Positions 1 through 9,329 of a DNA stretch of 64,000 nt are shown piece by piece. The notes under the pieces were generated by a model. The model made no database searches. It saw nothing but the letters and a program-made list of their open reading frames with translations, and was not told the origin of the DNA. The DNA comes from Parapedobacter flavus (GTDB lineage: Bacteria; Bacteroidota; Bacteroidia; Sphingobacteriales; Sphingobacteriaceae): assembly GCF_035818675.1 (NCBI RefSeq), contig NZ_JAYKZZ010000004.1:338590-402589 (forward strand), given 5' to 3'. Numbering within the stretch: position 1 is the stretch's first letter; the number at the start of each line of letters is the position of its first letter. Both the position numbers and the translations under genes were made by a program.

Positions 1-293
1 ATTTACGTAAATGGGAAATATGGGGAAGCACCGATCCCGCACCGGACGGGAGTTATGATGGGTGGACGCACCTGCTAACGTGCGAGTCTTTTAAACCATC
101 GGGGTTGCCCGTAGGACAACGTTCGCCAGAGGACATCGAGTATGCTCAGGCGGGAGATTTGTTTGAGTTTGCTGAAGATGTCCCGGAAGTACGATACATT
201 CGTGTAAAAGTATTGGAAACTTGGGGGAATACGACGGCCATGTTTGCAAGCGAATTTACTTTTCGGGCAAGTGAATTGACAGAAGTGGATTAA
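1..293 (+). CDS. C-terminal part of a DUF5000-type discoidin-like lipoprotein (5' end outside window)
   Basis: The reading frame is open from the first full codon at position 3, with no stop before the TAA at 291-293, so this is the end of a gene that begins before the window. About 96 residues are visible. The text (WEIWGSTDPAPDG..., ...GWTHLLTC, ...YIRVKVLETWG, ASEFTF) reads as the last strands of the F5/8C-like beta-sandwich that ends DUF5000/DUF4959-type lipoproteins. These proteins usually sit beside SusC/SusD genes as accessory surface glycan-binding proteins; the family assignment rests on recalled sequence pattern only. It ends 9 bp before the kelch protein gene and probably shares its transcript, so a polysaccharide-utilisation locus probably extends to the left of the window. 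Confidence 0.75.
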   Translation, partial: LRKWEIWGSTDPAPDGSYDGWTHLLTCESFKPSGLPVGQRSPEDIEYAQAGDLFEFAEDVPEVRYIRVKVLETWGNTTAMFASEFTFRASELTEVD

Positions 294-301
294 AAAATGT
301 A

Positions 302-1381
302 ATGGATTCTACACGCACACTTTTTCTGTTATTCATGCCCTATTTCCTTGTCATGCCCGGTACATTGATGGCGCAAGATCTGTCTTGGAATCTAGCCGGG
401 TCATTACCTGTGGAAAAAGGGTTGAGTGGAATGGTTGCGGGAGTGAGCAACGGCGCGCTGATTGTAGCCGGGGGCAGTAATTTTTCAGCGCCGATCTTAC
501 AGGGGGGTACTAAGGTATTTTACGATGATATTTATGTGGCCACAGATCTAGCACAGCTCAATTGGAGACATGCGGGCAAGCTGCCTAAGGTACTGGCTAA
601 TTCGGCATCGGTTTGCGTTGGCGGTGGTATATTGGTAATGGGAGGTACTGATGGTTCTTCCGTGTCTGATGATGTGTTTTTTCTAGCGTGGGATGAAACA
701 ACCCAACGTATCACAATAGACAGCTCCTTTCCCCGTTTACCCTACCCGGTCGAGTCATTATCGGCAACGTGTTTGCAACATACGGTATATGTAGCCGGAG
801 GAAACGCGGCGGATGGTAAGTCGAAACACAATTTCTGGAAGCTAAAGCTTGAGGGTACTGTTGATATACCGCGGGCGCAATGGGAAGAAATGCCGCCATG
901 GCCGGGAGCCGAACGTGCCGGATCGGTATTGGTTGGATATGCGGACGGGGTGTGCGAAAGGATTTATTTATTTGGTGGAAAAGGAACACAATATTACAGT
1001 GATGCCTATGCATACGATCCGCAGAGCAACACTTGGAAGATACTGGCTCCCTTACCAAGACCGGCTTATTTTAGCCATGCAGTGACCATGGGTGCCGCGC
1101 AAATAGCTGTATTCAGCGGGTCAGATGGTCATAATGCTACACAGGCCATTGCTATGCAGGATAATTACCACATGCCCAAGGATGTTCTCTCTTATCATAC
1201 GCTCAATAATGAGTGGTTCGTGTTGGGCGACATGCCGGTAGGTGTGGCAGGGGCTGGAATTGTAAAGCGGAATAATCAAATACTGATCATCGGCGGAGAA
1301 CTGAGGCCAGGAATACGTACCGGTGTAATTCAAATCGGAGCATTGCAGACCGATTTTCAAGGTCTGCCAATTGTGAGATAA
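302..1381 (+). CDS. nanM: Kelch-propeller sialic acid mutarotase (cyclically permuted NanM family)
   Basis: A 359-residue protein with a signal peptide (residues 1-24, ending LMAQ), so exported to the periplasm. The rest is a kelch-type propeller: repeated blades with GxxIVxGG cores (LIVAGGSN, ILVMGGTDG, VYVAGGNA, IYLFGGKG, ILIIGGELRPG). The layout matches the Bacteroidetes 'cyclically permuted mutarotase' family related to E. coli NanM, which speeds interconversion of alpha- and beta-N-acetylneuraminate after sialidase release. It begins 8 bp after the upstream lipoprotein gene and ends 1 bp before the next ATG, so it is inside an operon. A second, lipoprotein-type paralogue is encoded at 35251-36381. 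The family call is secure; substrate identity follows from the sialidase, symporter and lyase genes in the same locus. Confidence 0.85.
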   Translation: MDSTRTLFLLFMPYFLVMPGTLMAQDLSWNLAGSLPVEKGLSGMVAGVSNGALIVAGGSNFSAPILQGGTKVFYDDIYVATDLAQLNWRHAGKLPKVLANSASVCVGGGILVMGGTDGSSVSDDVFFLAWDETTQRITIDSSFPRLPYPVESLSATCLQHTVYVAGGNAADGKSKHNFWKLKLEGTVDIPRAQWEEMPPWPGAERAGSVLVGYADGVCERIYLFGGKGTQYYSDAYAYDPQSNTWKILAPLPRPAYFSHAVTMGAAQIAVFSGSDGHNATQAIAMQDNYHMPKDVLSYHTLNNEWFVLGDMPVGVAGAGIVKRNNQILIIGGELRPGIRTGVIQIGALQTDFQGLPIVR

Positions 1382-1382
1382 T

Positions 1383-2960
1383 ATGATGAAATGGAATCCA
1401 TATGATGGGAATATCAATAGATTTGGCGTAAAGCGAGTGCTTTTTTTTGTTGCTGCATTGATTTGCTTGTTGGCCGTAGGCGTAGACGATACAGAAAGTT
1501 CCGGTCAGGAGCGGGGCGTAGAGGTGGTTAATGTGGGTTCAAAGCTGGAATTGATGATAAATGGATTCCTTATCGATAGCTATTACGGCGATGTGAAACA
1601 TAAATTGCACCATCCCCAATCGCAGAACATCGCAATTGTTCATGATAGCCCATGGGAACAAGGGAGAGGTACTTACCACACTATATTCAAGGACGGTGAC
1701 GTATACAGGATGTATTACAGTGCTGGCAAAAGTTTTATCTGTTATGCTGAAAGCCAGGATGGTGTGCATTTCCGGAAGCCCGATTTGGGGATTGTGGATT
1801 TCGATGGGGCCGGCACTAATAATATTGTATGGAAAGGCGGGCCTATCAGCCACAACCTTACGCCATTCAAGGATACCAATCCGAATTGTCCACCCGAGCG
1901 TCGTTATAAAGCAATAGGCGGCGTAGATACTTCCGGTGTTTTTGCCTTGGTTTCGGCCGATGGTATACAATGGTCAAAATTGTCCGATCAAGCTGTTCTA
2001 ACGGATGGTTGGTTTGATTCGCAAAATACTGTCTTTTGGGACAGTACACGAGGTCATTACCGGATGTACTACCGTGATTGGCACAGGCAGAGCCCTGCAC
2101 GCAAGGTTCGGGGTATTGTGACCGATAGGATTTATCGAGGTATTAAAACCGCTATCTCAGCGGATTTCACTAATTGGGCCGAGGCTCGATGGCTCGAATA
2201 CAATAATGCACCAAATGGAGATCATTTATTAGAACACACACACTTGTATACAAATTCGATCAAGCCGTATTACCGTGCACCACATATCTATTTGGGTTTT
2301 CCGGTACGTTATGTCGAAAGGGCGTTTGGTGCGTCCAGCAGGCAGTTGCCCAATGCGGAAAGGCATGAGCAACATATGCGGCGCATAGGGCGCGAGAATG
2401 CGCTCACAGAAGGGGCGCTCATTGCAAGTCGCAACGGTACTACTTTCGATTATTGGAGCGAGGCCTTCATCAGGCCGGGATTGCGTAATAACAATTGGGT
2501 TTACGGTGACAATTACGTGGCATGGCATGCCGTTGAAACTATGTCTGGACTATCTGATCAAATTCAGGAACTTTCTCTTTATGCTACGGAGAATTCTGGT
2601 ACACGCAAACCTAAGCAGCTCCGCCGCTATACGCTCCGGATTGACGGTTTTGTTTCCCTAAATGCTTCGCTTGTTGGTGGCGGTATAGTAACTAAGCCAA
2701 TCCGGTTTGATGGAGTCCGTTTGATTATCAACTACGCCAGTTCTGCGGTGGGTGGCTTGAGAGTCGAAATTCAGAATAGCGAGGGTAAGCCAATATCCGG
2801 TTATACCTTGTCTGATTGTGACGAGATATATGGAGACCAATTGGATCGCACGGTGACATGGAATGGTAGCGAGGACGTCGCAGACCTTAGCAACAAACCG
2901 ATCAGGCTCCGTTTTTCGCTCGCTGACGCGGACTTATATAGTTTTGTGTTTCTCGAATAG
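1383..2960 (+). CDS. Secreted five-bladed propeller protein related to GH32/GH43 glycosidases
   Basis: A 525-residue protein with one hydrophobic N-terminal segment (about residues 18-37) serving as signal peptide or anchor. The body shows the repeating YRMYYSA / DGVHFRKPDLGI / DGIQWSK / YRMYYRDWH pattern of five-bladed beta-propeller glycosidase-like proteins (GH32/GH43 superfamily), followed by a C-terminal beta-sandwich from about residue 420. I cannot assign a numbered GH family or point to a complete catalytic triad, so it may be a hydrolase or a binding protein. The ATG lies 1 bp past the stop of the mutarotase gene, indicating co-expression; a second in-frame ATG follows immediately at 1386. 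In context it probably trims or binds a non-sialic part of the target glycan. Confidence 0.65.
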   Translation: MMKWNPYDGNINRFGVKRVLFFVAALICLLAVGVDDTESSGQERGVEVVNVGSKLELMINGFLIDSYYGDVKHKLHHPQSQNIAIVHDSPWEQGRGTYHTIFKDGDVYRMYYSAGKSFICYAESQDGVHFRKPDLGIVDFDGAGTNNIVWKGGPISHNLTPFKDTNPNCPPERRYKAIGGVDTSGVFALVSADGIQWSKLSDQAVLTDGWFDSQNTVFWDSTRGHYRMYYRDWHRQSPARKVRGIVTDRIYRGIKTAISADFTNWAEARWLEYNNAPNGDHLLEHTHLYTNSIKPYYRAPHIYLGFPVRYVERAFGASSRQLPNAERHEQHMRRIGRENALTEGALIASRNGTTFDYWSEAFIRPGLRNNNWVYGDNYVAWHAVETMSGLSDQIQELSLYATENSGTRKPKQLRRYTLRIDGFVSLNASLVGGGIVTKPIRFDGVRLIINYASSAVGGLRVEIQNSEGKPISGYTLSDCDEIYGDQLDRTVTWNGSEDVADLSNKPIRLRFSLADADLYSFVFLE

Positions 2961-3031
2961 CTTCGGTCAGGGAGATGCCAATCCCGGTTTGGAGCTAAGC
3001 ATGCCGCTTTTTAGCTTTTGTAATATTAAGA

Positions 3032-3970
3032 ATGATATATATGAAACATGTAATTGCGTTAGACTACGCACTAAGTAAATTCCGGCCGCTTGCAACAATC
3101 ATCAGTTATGATGATTTTGACAAGGGTCTCAACGGATGGATAGACTTACACCCCAATTATGTCGGTAATGGATTCAATACATTACGGTATAGCCATGTTG
3201 ACAAAACCCAGTGGGGGCCCATCATGCTGAGCTCGGCCAGCTTCCGTTTTGCGGGCACACACGGATCGATGGATGGTACCTATTCCCTCAAACTATCGAC
3301 AAGACCAGTTGCCAATGTGTATACAGAAGCACCGGCACCCGGGAGTTTGTCGCACGGAATCAAGCGGTTGACTACGCATTTACCCAAAGGCCTTCGGCAA
3401 TTTGAGATGTGGTACGCTTATACACCTGAGCAGGACCGTCAAGGGCTTAGCGAACAGGCGATGCGCGCATTCGGTGTGTTTTTTGATATTCAGGACGATG
3501 ATTACCGGTATTTTATCGGAGCCCGTTATCTTAATGCGGTGGATGGCGAGATGGTTAGGAAATGGCAGGTTTTTCAGGCGAAGGATGTATCCGATCTGGA
3601 GTGGGCTTACGGGGTGGAAAACGACTGGTGTAAGCATGGTATAGATGCCATGTGGTACGGGAACCGCAGGCCCGATGGTTCTACCGATGGTTTCGAATGG
3701 GTTCCGGATGGTTACCAAGACCTCTGCTACAATGAGAGTGATGATAAAATCAATTGGAGTTATCTCCGTTTATTGATCGATACGGAGAAGCGGGAGTATG
3801 TAGAGTTACAGTCGGGCAGTACCGTGTTTGACCTGCGGGGCATGAAACCTACCCTTACTCCGCCTTATGCCAGAATCAAAGGGCTGTTCAATCCCAGTGT
3901 CTGGGTAGAGAACGATACAGACCGGAGTGTGTTTTTTTATGTGGATTCCATTGTAATTTCCGGAGAATAA
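3032..3970 (+). CDS. Uncharacterised protein of 312 residues, predicted beta-sandwich
   Basis: I do not recognise a named function. The protein is rich in Trp and Tyr and alternates short beta-strand-like stretches with acidic loops (DDFDKGLNGW, LRQFEMWYAYTP, FGVFFDIQDDDYRYFIGAR, YVELQSGSTVFDL, RSVFFYVDSIVISG), which suggests a concanavalin- or jelly-roll-type fold as seen in carbohydrate-binding proteins. No clear signal peptide follows either possible start (3032 or the ATG at 3041), so it may be cytoplasmic or use a start I have missed. It is 71 bp downstream of the propeller gene and 7 bp upstream of the next small gene, so the three are likely co-transcribed. Association with glycan metabolism is inferred only from location. 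Confidence 0.6.
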   Translation: MIYMKHVIALDYALSKFRPLATIISYDDFDKGLNGWIDLHPNYVGNGFNTLRYSHVDKTQWGPIMLSSASFRFAGTHGSMDGTYSLKLSTRPVANVYTEAPAPGSLSHGIKRLTTHLPKGLRQFEMWYAYTPEQDRQGLSEQAMRAFGVFFDIQDDDYRYFIGARYLNAVDGEMVRKWQVFQAKDVSDLEWAYGVENDWCKHGIDAMWYGNRRPDGSTDGFEWVPDGYQDLCYNESDDKINWSYLRLLIDTEKREYVELQSGSTVFDLRGMKPTLTPPYARIKGLFNPSVWVENDTDRSVFFYVDSIVISGE

Positions 3971-3977
3971 ATATCAG

Positions 3978-4313
3978 ATGAGACATTTTCATGCATCGGC
4001 GGTAGAGCGCCGGATAACGATTACGGACAATTTGGTTTCCCACCCCATGGAAGCGGGTTGGGCGTCGGAAGCTATTTTCTTTTTGATTGTTGAGGAAGTA
4101 CAGGGTACGGATGCAAAATTACAGGCCACGGTCGAGATTTCTGCGGATGGGATCAATTGGATCCCGGAAGGAACGGAGTTTCCTATAATCAAGCAACCCG
4201 GTCATTATTTTGCCAAAGTTTCACATTTTGGTAATTGGCTGCGGGTAAATGGTGTGGTGTCGGGAACAGATGCTTCCATCAAGCTATCTGTGCACCTGCA
4301 TACCAAATCATAA
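3978..4313 (+). CDS. Uncharacterised small protein (111 residues)
   Basis: A short protein with no signal peptide or membrane segment. Its strand-rich text (AIFFLIVEEVQG..., LQATVEISADGINWIPEGTEF, HYFAKVSHFGNWLRVNG, SIKLSVHL) fits a single small beta-sandwich. It starts 7 bp after the 312-residue protein and ends 13 bp before the gluconate-dehydrogenase-like subunit, so it sits in a tight operon. The two unrecognised genes at 3032 and 3978 look like a linked pair. An overlapping longer reading from 4249 belongs to the next gene's frame and begins inside this one; the downstream ATG at 4327 is the better start there. Function unknown. Confidence 0.6.
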   Translation: MRHFHASAVERRITITDNLVSHPMEAGWASEAIFFLIVEEVQGTDAKLQATVEISADGINWIPEGTEFPIIKQPGHYFAKVSHFGNWLRVNGVVSGTDASIKLSVHLHTKS

Positions 4314-4326
4314 CATAGCAGGTACT

Positions 4327-4899
4327 ATGGATAGAAGATCAGCAATTAAGACGACAGCGATTTTGATGGGAGGGGCGGTTTCCCCGCTTGGGCTTAGTGT
4401 GTTCATCAATGGGTGTACGCAAGAGACGGGGTACGAAAGTGTGGGTGCGTTTTCCCCGCATCAGGTTGGTATGCTGGTTGAAATAGCAGATATAATTATT
4501 CCGGAAACGGAAATACCGGGAGCCAAATCCGCTCAGGTAGGGCCTGTTATGGCCCGGATCATAAGCGATTGTTATCCAGACCGTGTCCTGCAGGACTTTT
4601 TTGCGGGCTTCGCCGAATTTGAGCGGCAGGCTAGGCAGCGCTTCCGGAAAGATTTTAGCAAATTGGAAATTGCTGAACGGGCTCAGTGGTTGCAGGAGTG
4701 GAGAGCACAGGTTTTGGAGGAAGAAACCGAAAAAGCGAAACAGAACCTGCTTTTTTTCGCGATGGTAAGAGACCTGACCATATTGTGTTACACGACATCT
4801 GAAATAGGCAGCACACAATTACTGGAATATATACCGGTGCCGGGCCGGTTTGACGGATGTATGGATTACAAAGAAGAGGATAAGCGGTATGTTATTTAG
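4327..4899 (+). CDS. Gluconate 2-dehydrogenase subunit 3 family protein (Tat-exported small subunit)
   Basis: About 190 residues. The N-terminus MDRRSAIKTTAILMGG carries a twin-arginine pattern followed by a hydrophobic stretch, so the folded protein is probably exported by Tat. The rest matches gluconate 2-dehydrogenase subunit 3: FSPHQVGMLVEIADIIIPETEIPGA near residue 45, and a C-terminal tail DLTILCYTTSEIGSTQLLEYIPVPGRFDGC. The ATG at 4327 is preferred over an in-frame upstream start because it gives the Tat signal directly and avoids a long overlap. In this family the small subunit accompanies a GMC flavoprotein, which is the next gene 18 bp downstream. Together they should oxidise a sugar or sugar acid in the periplasm; the substrate cannot be read from sequence. 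Confidence 0.85.
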   Translation: MDRRSAIKTTAILMGGAVSPLGLSVFINGCTQETGYESVGAFSPHQVGMLVEIADIIIPETEIPGAKSAQVGPVMARIISDCYPDRVLQDFFAGFAEFERQARQRFRKDFSKLEIAERAQWLQEWRAQVLEEETEKAKQNLLFFAMVRDLTILCYTTSEIGSTQLLEYIPVPGRFDGCMDYKEEDKRYVI

Positions 4900-4917
4900 A
4901 CCGATCATATACAAGTT

Positions 4918-6618
4918 ATGAACTTGAATTTAAAAGCAAAAGAGCAACATACGTATGATGCCATTGTAATCGGAACCGGAATCAGTGGCGGCTGGGCCGC
5001 CAAGGAACTTACGGAGAAGGGGTTGAATGTGCTGATGTTAGAACGAGGTCGAAATATTGAGCATATCAAAGACTATGACACAGCCTTGAAAGCTCCGTGG
5101 CAGTTCACCTACCGCGGCCGGATTACGGAAGAACAAAAGCGGACCCATCCCGTACAACGAAGGGCAAGGGGATATAATGAATATAATGAAAGTTTATGGG
5201 TAAATGATGAAGAATGCCCTTACACAGAAATCAAGCGTTTTGATTGGTTTCGCGGTTACCATGTGGGTGGGCGGTCTTTGATGTGGGGTAGGCAATGCTA
5301 CCGGTTGAGCGACCTGGATTTTGAAGCCAATCTCAAAGATGGTTATGGGGTGGACTGGCCGATCCGGTATCGGGACATAGCACCGTGGTATGATTATGTG
5401 GAGCGTTTTGCGGGAATCAGTGGACAACAAGAAAATCTTTCCCATTTACCCGATGGTCAGTTTTTGCCACCGATGGAACTGAATTGTGTAGAAAAATCGG
5501 TAAAGGCAAGGATTGAGCAGCATTATGAAAGAAACCGTGTCATGACCATAGGCCGCGTAGCTAACTTAACAGTGCCCCATAACGGAAGGGGACAGTGTAT
5601 GTACCGGTATCTGTGTAACCGGGGATGCCCCTTCGGTGCTTATTTCAGTACCCAGTCAGCCACACTGCCCGCAGCCATGGCTACCGGACGGCTTACGCTT
5701 CGCCCGTTTTCTATTGTGACTCATATGCTGTACGATAAGGAAACCCAGAAGGCAACAGGTGTTTCAATAATTGATGCAGAAACGCATGAGACGATTGAAT
5801 TCTATGCCAAGATTATCTTTGTGAATGCATCAGCATTGGCGACGACGTTCATTCTGTTGAATTCTAAATCGGAGGCGCATCCCGAGGGGCTGGGAAATCA
5901 AAGCGGCCATCTGGGGCACAACCTGATGGACCACCATTTCCGGTGTGGCGCCAAAGGAGAAGCCGAGGGCTTTGATGATAAATATATGTATGGGCGGAGG
6001 CCGACCGGAATATACATCCCCAGGTTTCGGAACATCAACGGTGAAAAACGGGCGTACTTGCGCGGTTTTGGATACCAGGGAGGAGCAACACGGTCGGGGT
6101 GGCAGAATACGGTTGCCGAGCTTGCATTCGGCCGGGAATTGAAAACCGCACTGGCCGAACCTGGAAAATGGACGATCGGATTTAACGGCTTTGGCGAAAC
6201 GTTGCCCTACTATGAAAATAAGGTATCGATCGATTATACGAAAACAGATAAATGGGGTCAACCCGTATTGGCAATTGACTGTGAGTTCCGGGAAAATGAA
6301 ATGAAGATGCGCAAAGACATGATGGAAGATGCTGCTGAAATGCTTGAGGTGGGCGGTGTGAAGAACGTGACAACTTATAATGACAGGACTTTCCCGGGAG
6401 CAGCCATACACGAAATGGGTACCGCCCGTATGGGGAAAGACCCCAAGACCTCCGTGCTCAACCAATGGAATCAAATGCACGAGGTGAAAAATGTATTTGT
6501 CACTGACGGGGCCTGCATGACTTCCAGCGCCTGCCAAAATCCCTCCCTGACTTATATGGCACTTACCGCCCGCGCGTGCGATTATGCGGTTAAAGAGTTA
6601 AAAAAGCAGAACATCTAA
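4918..6618 (+). CDS. GMC-family FAD-dependent sugar oxidoreductase (catalytic subunit)
   Basis: A 566-residue GMC oxidoreductase. The Rossmann dinucleotide motif GTGISGGWAAKELTEKG begins at about residue 18 and binds FAD. GGRSLMWGRQ near residue 120 is the second FAD-contact motif. The C-terminus has the GMC_oxred_C pattern, including HEMGTARMG (catalytic His region) and NVFVTDGACMTSSACQNPSLTYMAL. It lacks its own signal peptide, as expected if it travels with the Tat-tagged small subunit encoded just upstream. This pair is common in Bacteroidetes sugar loci and usually oxidises a hydroxyl of a monosaccharide or glycoside. Here it is flanked by mutarotase and symporter genes, so oxidation of a sialic acid or a co-released sugar is possible but not shown. 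Confidence 0.9.
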   Translation: MNLNLKAKEQHTYDAIVIGTGISGGWAAKELTEKGLNVLMLERGRNIEHIKDYDTALKAPWQFTYRGRITEEQKRTHPVQRRARGYNEYNESLWVNDEECPYTEIKRFDWFRGYHVGGRSLMWGRQCYRLSDLDFEANLKDGYGVDWPIRYRDIAPWYDYVERFAGISGQQENLSHLPDGQFLPPMELNCVEKSVKARIEQHYERNRVMTIGRVANLTVPHNGRGQCMYRYLCNRGCPFGAYFSTQSATLPAAMATGRLTLRPFSIVTHMLYDKETQKATGVSIIDAETHETIEFYAKIIFVNASALATTFILLNSKSEAHPEGLGNQSGHLGHNLMDHHFRCGAKGEAEGFDDKYMYGRRPTGIYIPRFRNINGEKRAYLRGFGYQGGATRSGWQNTVAELAFGRELKTALAEPGKWTIGFNGFGETLPYYENKVSIDYTKTDKWGQPVLAIDCEFRENEMKMRKDMMEDAAEMLEVGGVKNVTTYNDRTFPGAAIHEMGTARMGKDPKTSVLNQWNQMHEVKNVFVTDGACMTSSACQNPSLTYMALTARACDYAVKELKKQNI

Positions 6619-6651
6619 TGCAATGACAGAAATAATTCATAACCAATAATT

Positions 6652-8115
6652 ATGCATAAGATTGATTATATTATTCTCATAACTTATTTCGTAGGCGTAT
6701 TAGCTCTCGCCGGCTTCTTCAGTAAATCACAAAAATCACTCAAGGATTTCTTTATGGCCAGCGGAAATATTCCCTGGTGGGCGGCTGCGTTTTCCGGTAT
6801 CGCCACCGTAGCCAGCGCCATATCGTATATCGGCGGGGTAGGGCTCGGTTTTAGTCATGACTTCTCGTTTTTGCAATATCGGTTAGCTTTACCCATTGCC
6901 ATCGCCGTTATTTGTATCATCGTTCTCCCATTTTTTTATAACCTGAAGCTCTATTCTATCTATGAATATCTCGAAAAGCGGTTTAATCTGGCGATAAGGT
7001 TATTGGGTAGTGGTCTTTTCATTCTTTTTAAATGTTGTTTCTTAGCCATAGGGATATATGCCCCAGCTATTATCATCAGCGTTTTAACCGGGTTTGACAT
7101 CATCCTCATCGTGTTACTTACCGGGGTGTTAACCACTTTATATACCTTGATGGGCGGTATGAAAGCAGTGATCTGGACCGACGTGCCCCAGCTGATTATT
7201 ATGTTGGGCGGTATCTTTGTTATCATAGGTGTGGGGGTGGCCGGTGTAGACGGCGGATTTGCTGAAGTGATGAATATCGGGAGGGAACACAACAAGTTTG
7301 ATTATTTCAATTTTTCCCCAAAACTGACCGATACATATACGATCTGGAGCGGTATTATCGGAGGGACCTTTTTGATTATTTCCCAATTCGGAACTGACCA
7401 ATCGGAAATGCAGCGTTTCTTGACGGTCAATTCCCTGCGAAAGTCCAACATTGCGTTGATTACCTCAGTCCTGTTCGCTACCTTGTTGGGTTTCCTTATA
7501 TTTTTTGAGGGATCAGTGCTGTATGCTTTCTACGAACAGCGGGGGCAGGCCGATATTGCAACCAACGAAGTTTTTATCAGGTTCGTCATCGAAGAGCTAC
7601 CGGTTGGTGTCCGGGGATTTCTAATTGCGGCATTATTTGCTGCGGCCATGTCAACCATCAGTTCGGTGCTCAATTCCCTGACAACGGTTTTCCTGTCCGA
7701 TTTTTACAATCGTTTTAAGGAAAAGGAAGCTACGGTTACCTTAGCCAGGGTTGTTACCATGGCTATCGGTTTTTTCTCCACATTGCTTGCCTGTTTGGGA
7801 GGATACCTTGGAAACGTACTGGAAGCCGCCACCACGGTCATCAATTTTTTTGGCGGGGCATTGGTTGGTGTATTCCTATTGGGGATGATTAACAGAAAAG
7901 CAGGGGCAAAAGGAGCTTTGATTGGGTTTTTAGGCGGTTTTGTGGCAGTGTCCATGATTGCAGGGCTTACTGACGTTTCCTTTATGTGGTATAGCGCCAT
8001 TGGCGGCACAACTACATATATTCTTGGAAGCTTGGTTAGCTTTGTGCTGAAGGAAAGACTCCGACCCGATCAGTCGTTGTTGGTTTATCAGCGGAAGAAA
8101 AAGAGCAAAGTATAA
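6652..8115 (+). CDS. Sodium:solute symporter, probable sialic acid or sugar importer
   Basis: A 487-residue inner-membrane protein with about 13 hydrophobic segments and SSS-family landmarks: FFMASGNIPWWAAAFSGIATVASAISYIGG near residue 34, LYTLMGGMKAVIWTDVPQLIIMLGG near 165, and FAAAMSTISSVLNSLTTVF near 325. Members import sugars, sialic acids or other organic solutes with sodium. It follows the GMC oxidoreductase by 33 bp and precedes a sialidase-fold gene by 5 bp. A second, longer SSS protein lies at 36378-38156 next to nanA and nanM; that one is the better candidate for N-acetylneuraminate, leaving this one possibly for an oxidised or modified product of the block. Confidence 0.88.
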   Translation: MHKIDYIILITYFVGVLALAGFFSKSQKSLKDFFMASGNIPWWAAAFSGIATVASAISYIGGVGLGFSHDFSFLQYRLALPIAIAVICIIVLPFFYNLKLYSIYEYLEKRFNLAIRLLGSGLFILFKCCFLAIGIYAPAIIISVLTGFDIILIVLLTGVLTTLYTLMGGMKAVIWTDVPQLIIMLGGIFVIIGVGVAGVDGGFAEVMNIGREHNKFDYFNFSPKLTDTYTIWSGIIGGTFLIISQFGTDQSEMQRFLTVNSLRKSNIALITSVLFATLLGFLIFFEGSVLYAFYEQRGQADIATNEVFIRFVIEELPVGVRGFLIAALFAAAMSTISSVLNSLTTVFLSDFYNRFKEKEATVTLARVVTMAIGFFSTLLACLGGYLGNVLEAATTVINFFGGALVGVFLLGMINRKAGAKGALIGFLGGFVAVSMIAGLTDVSFMWYSAIGGTTTYILGSLVSFVLKERLRPDQSLLVYQRKKKSKV

Positions 8116-8120
8116 TAGGT

Positions 8121-9329
8121 ATGCAGTTGATTGTGAAAAGCGACAGCGCTCTACATTTACGTGCGTTGAAGAATATTGCCGTTGTTTTAGTTGTTGCGCT
8201 TAATTTAAAAGTGGGTTACGCAAGCGGGGATGAAGACAGTTTAGCCCATAACGGCAATTGTCTACATGTGGATACTGCGCTAATACCCTGGGCCGGAAAA
8301 CTTACGGCTCCCGGAAATGTACGTGTTGCGGTTCCGTCATTAGCGGAAGAAGGCCATGCCCATCTGGCGTGGCCAAAAGCAATCCGAACATCCAATGGAA
8401 CCATTCTTCTTGCTTACTTAGCCGGGAATTTCCATGGCACGCATGGAGGACACTCTCCTGCGGTTTCCATTTCATATGATGATGGAAAAACGTTCGGTGC
8501 ACCCCGTATTTTAAAAGATTTTTCTTCTGACCGTGAATATACGGCGAGCGGGAACCTTGCCATGGGGATAGCAGAAGATGGAGCAATTGTACTATTGGCT
8601 ATGGGTTTTCGGGGGAACGAGTCAAACCATATCTTCGGTTGGCGGTCAGTAGATGATGGTAAGTCGTGGGACACTGTAGATACGGATGCATTGGGGCCCA
8701 ACAAGACCGGGTCGGTATGCGGAACGATAGTCCAGTTACCTGATCAACGATTGATGGTGATGGGTCATTACCGGAAAGGGGCAGCGCCTTATCAAACCGG
8801 TATATGGCAGTCCATTTCCCTGGATAATGGCAAATCATGGGGTAAGCCGAGAATGGTAACCAACATTAACGGAGGGGAGCCGGTACTTGTGAGGACCGGT
8901 AACCGCCTGCTCGCTTTTATCAGGGGACGGGGAGTTGGTGCTACCCATCAGTATTTGGCAATCTCTGATAATTATGGTGAAACATGGAGGGTAGAATTAA
9001 CCGATATTGTGGCCCAAAATGATCATACCAAAGGATTGGCGCATCCTTTTGCCATGGTAAACCCTACAAAGGAAGATGAATTGATGGTGATTACAGTTGA
9101 AAGACCCCTTCCCGGAAGTGTTTGGCTGTGGCGGGGCGGAGTAAAGGATCTTGATTTTAAGATCGATAAGCTTCTTATGGAAATACCCGATGTTGATGGT
9201 GATAGGCGGCCGGATTATGGATATACTTGGTTGTTGGCTTTAGGAGATAATCGTTATTTGATGTTTTATTACCATGGGCTCAGTAGAGGGGATAACTCAA
9301 TCTGGGTTGCGGAATTTGAATTAAATTGA
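8121..9329 (+). CDS. Divergent sialidase-fold (Asp-box propeller) secreted protein
   Basis: A 402-residue protein with a signal-peptide-like segment at residues 14-34. It is a six-bladed sialidase-type propeller with clear Asp boxes (SYDDGKTFG, SVDDGKSWD, SLDNGKSWG, SDNYGETW). However, the RIP motif carrying the first arginine of the GH33 triad is missing; the equivalent segment reads WPKAIRTSNGT. Candidate equivalents of the Glu (GGEPVLVRTGNRLLAF) and of a tyrosine (PDYGYTW) are present. It may therefore act on a non-sialic acid sugar or only bind. It starts 5 bp after the symporter stop and ends block a; no strong terminator is visible after it. Confidence 0.75.
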   Translation: MQLIVKSDSALHLRALKNIAVVLVVALNLKVGYASGDEDSLAHNGNCLHVDTALIPWAGKLTAPGNVRVAVPSLAEEGHAHLAWPKAIRTSNGTILLAYLAGNFHGTHGGHSPAVSISYDDGKTFGAPRILKDFSSDREYTASGNLAMGIAEDGAIVLLAMGFRGNESNHIFGWRSVDDGKSWDTVDTDALGPNKTGSVCGTIVQLPDQRLMVMGHYRKGAAPYQTGIWQSISLDNGKSWGKPRMVTNINGGEPVLVRTGNRLLAFIRGRGVGATHQYLAISDNYGETWRVELTDIVAQNDHTKGLAHPFAMVNPTKEDELMVITVERPLPGSVWLWRGGVKDLDFKIDKLLMEIPDVDGDRRPDYGYTWLLALGDNRYLMFYYHGLSRGDNSIWVAEFELN

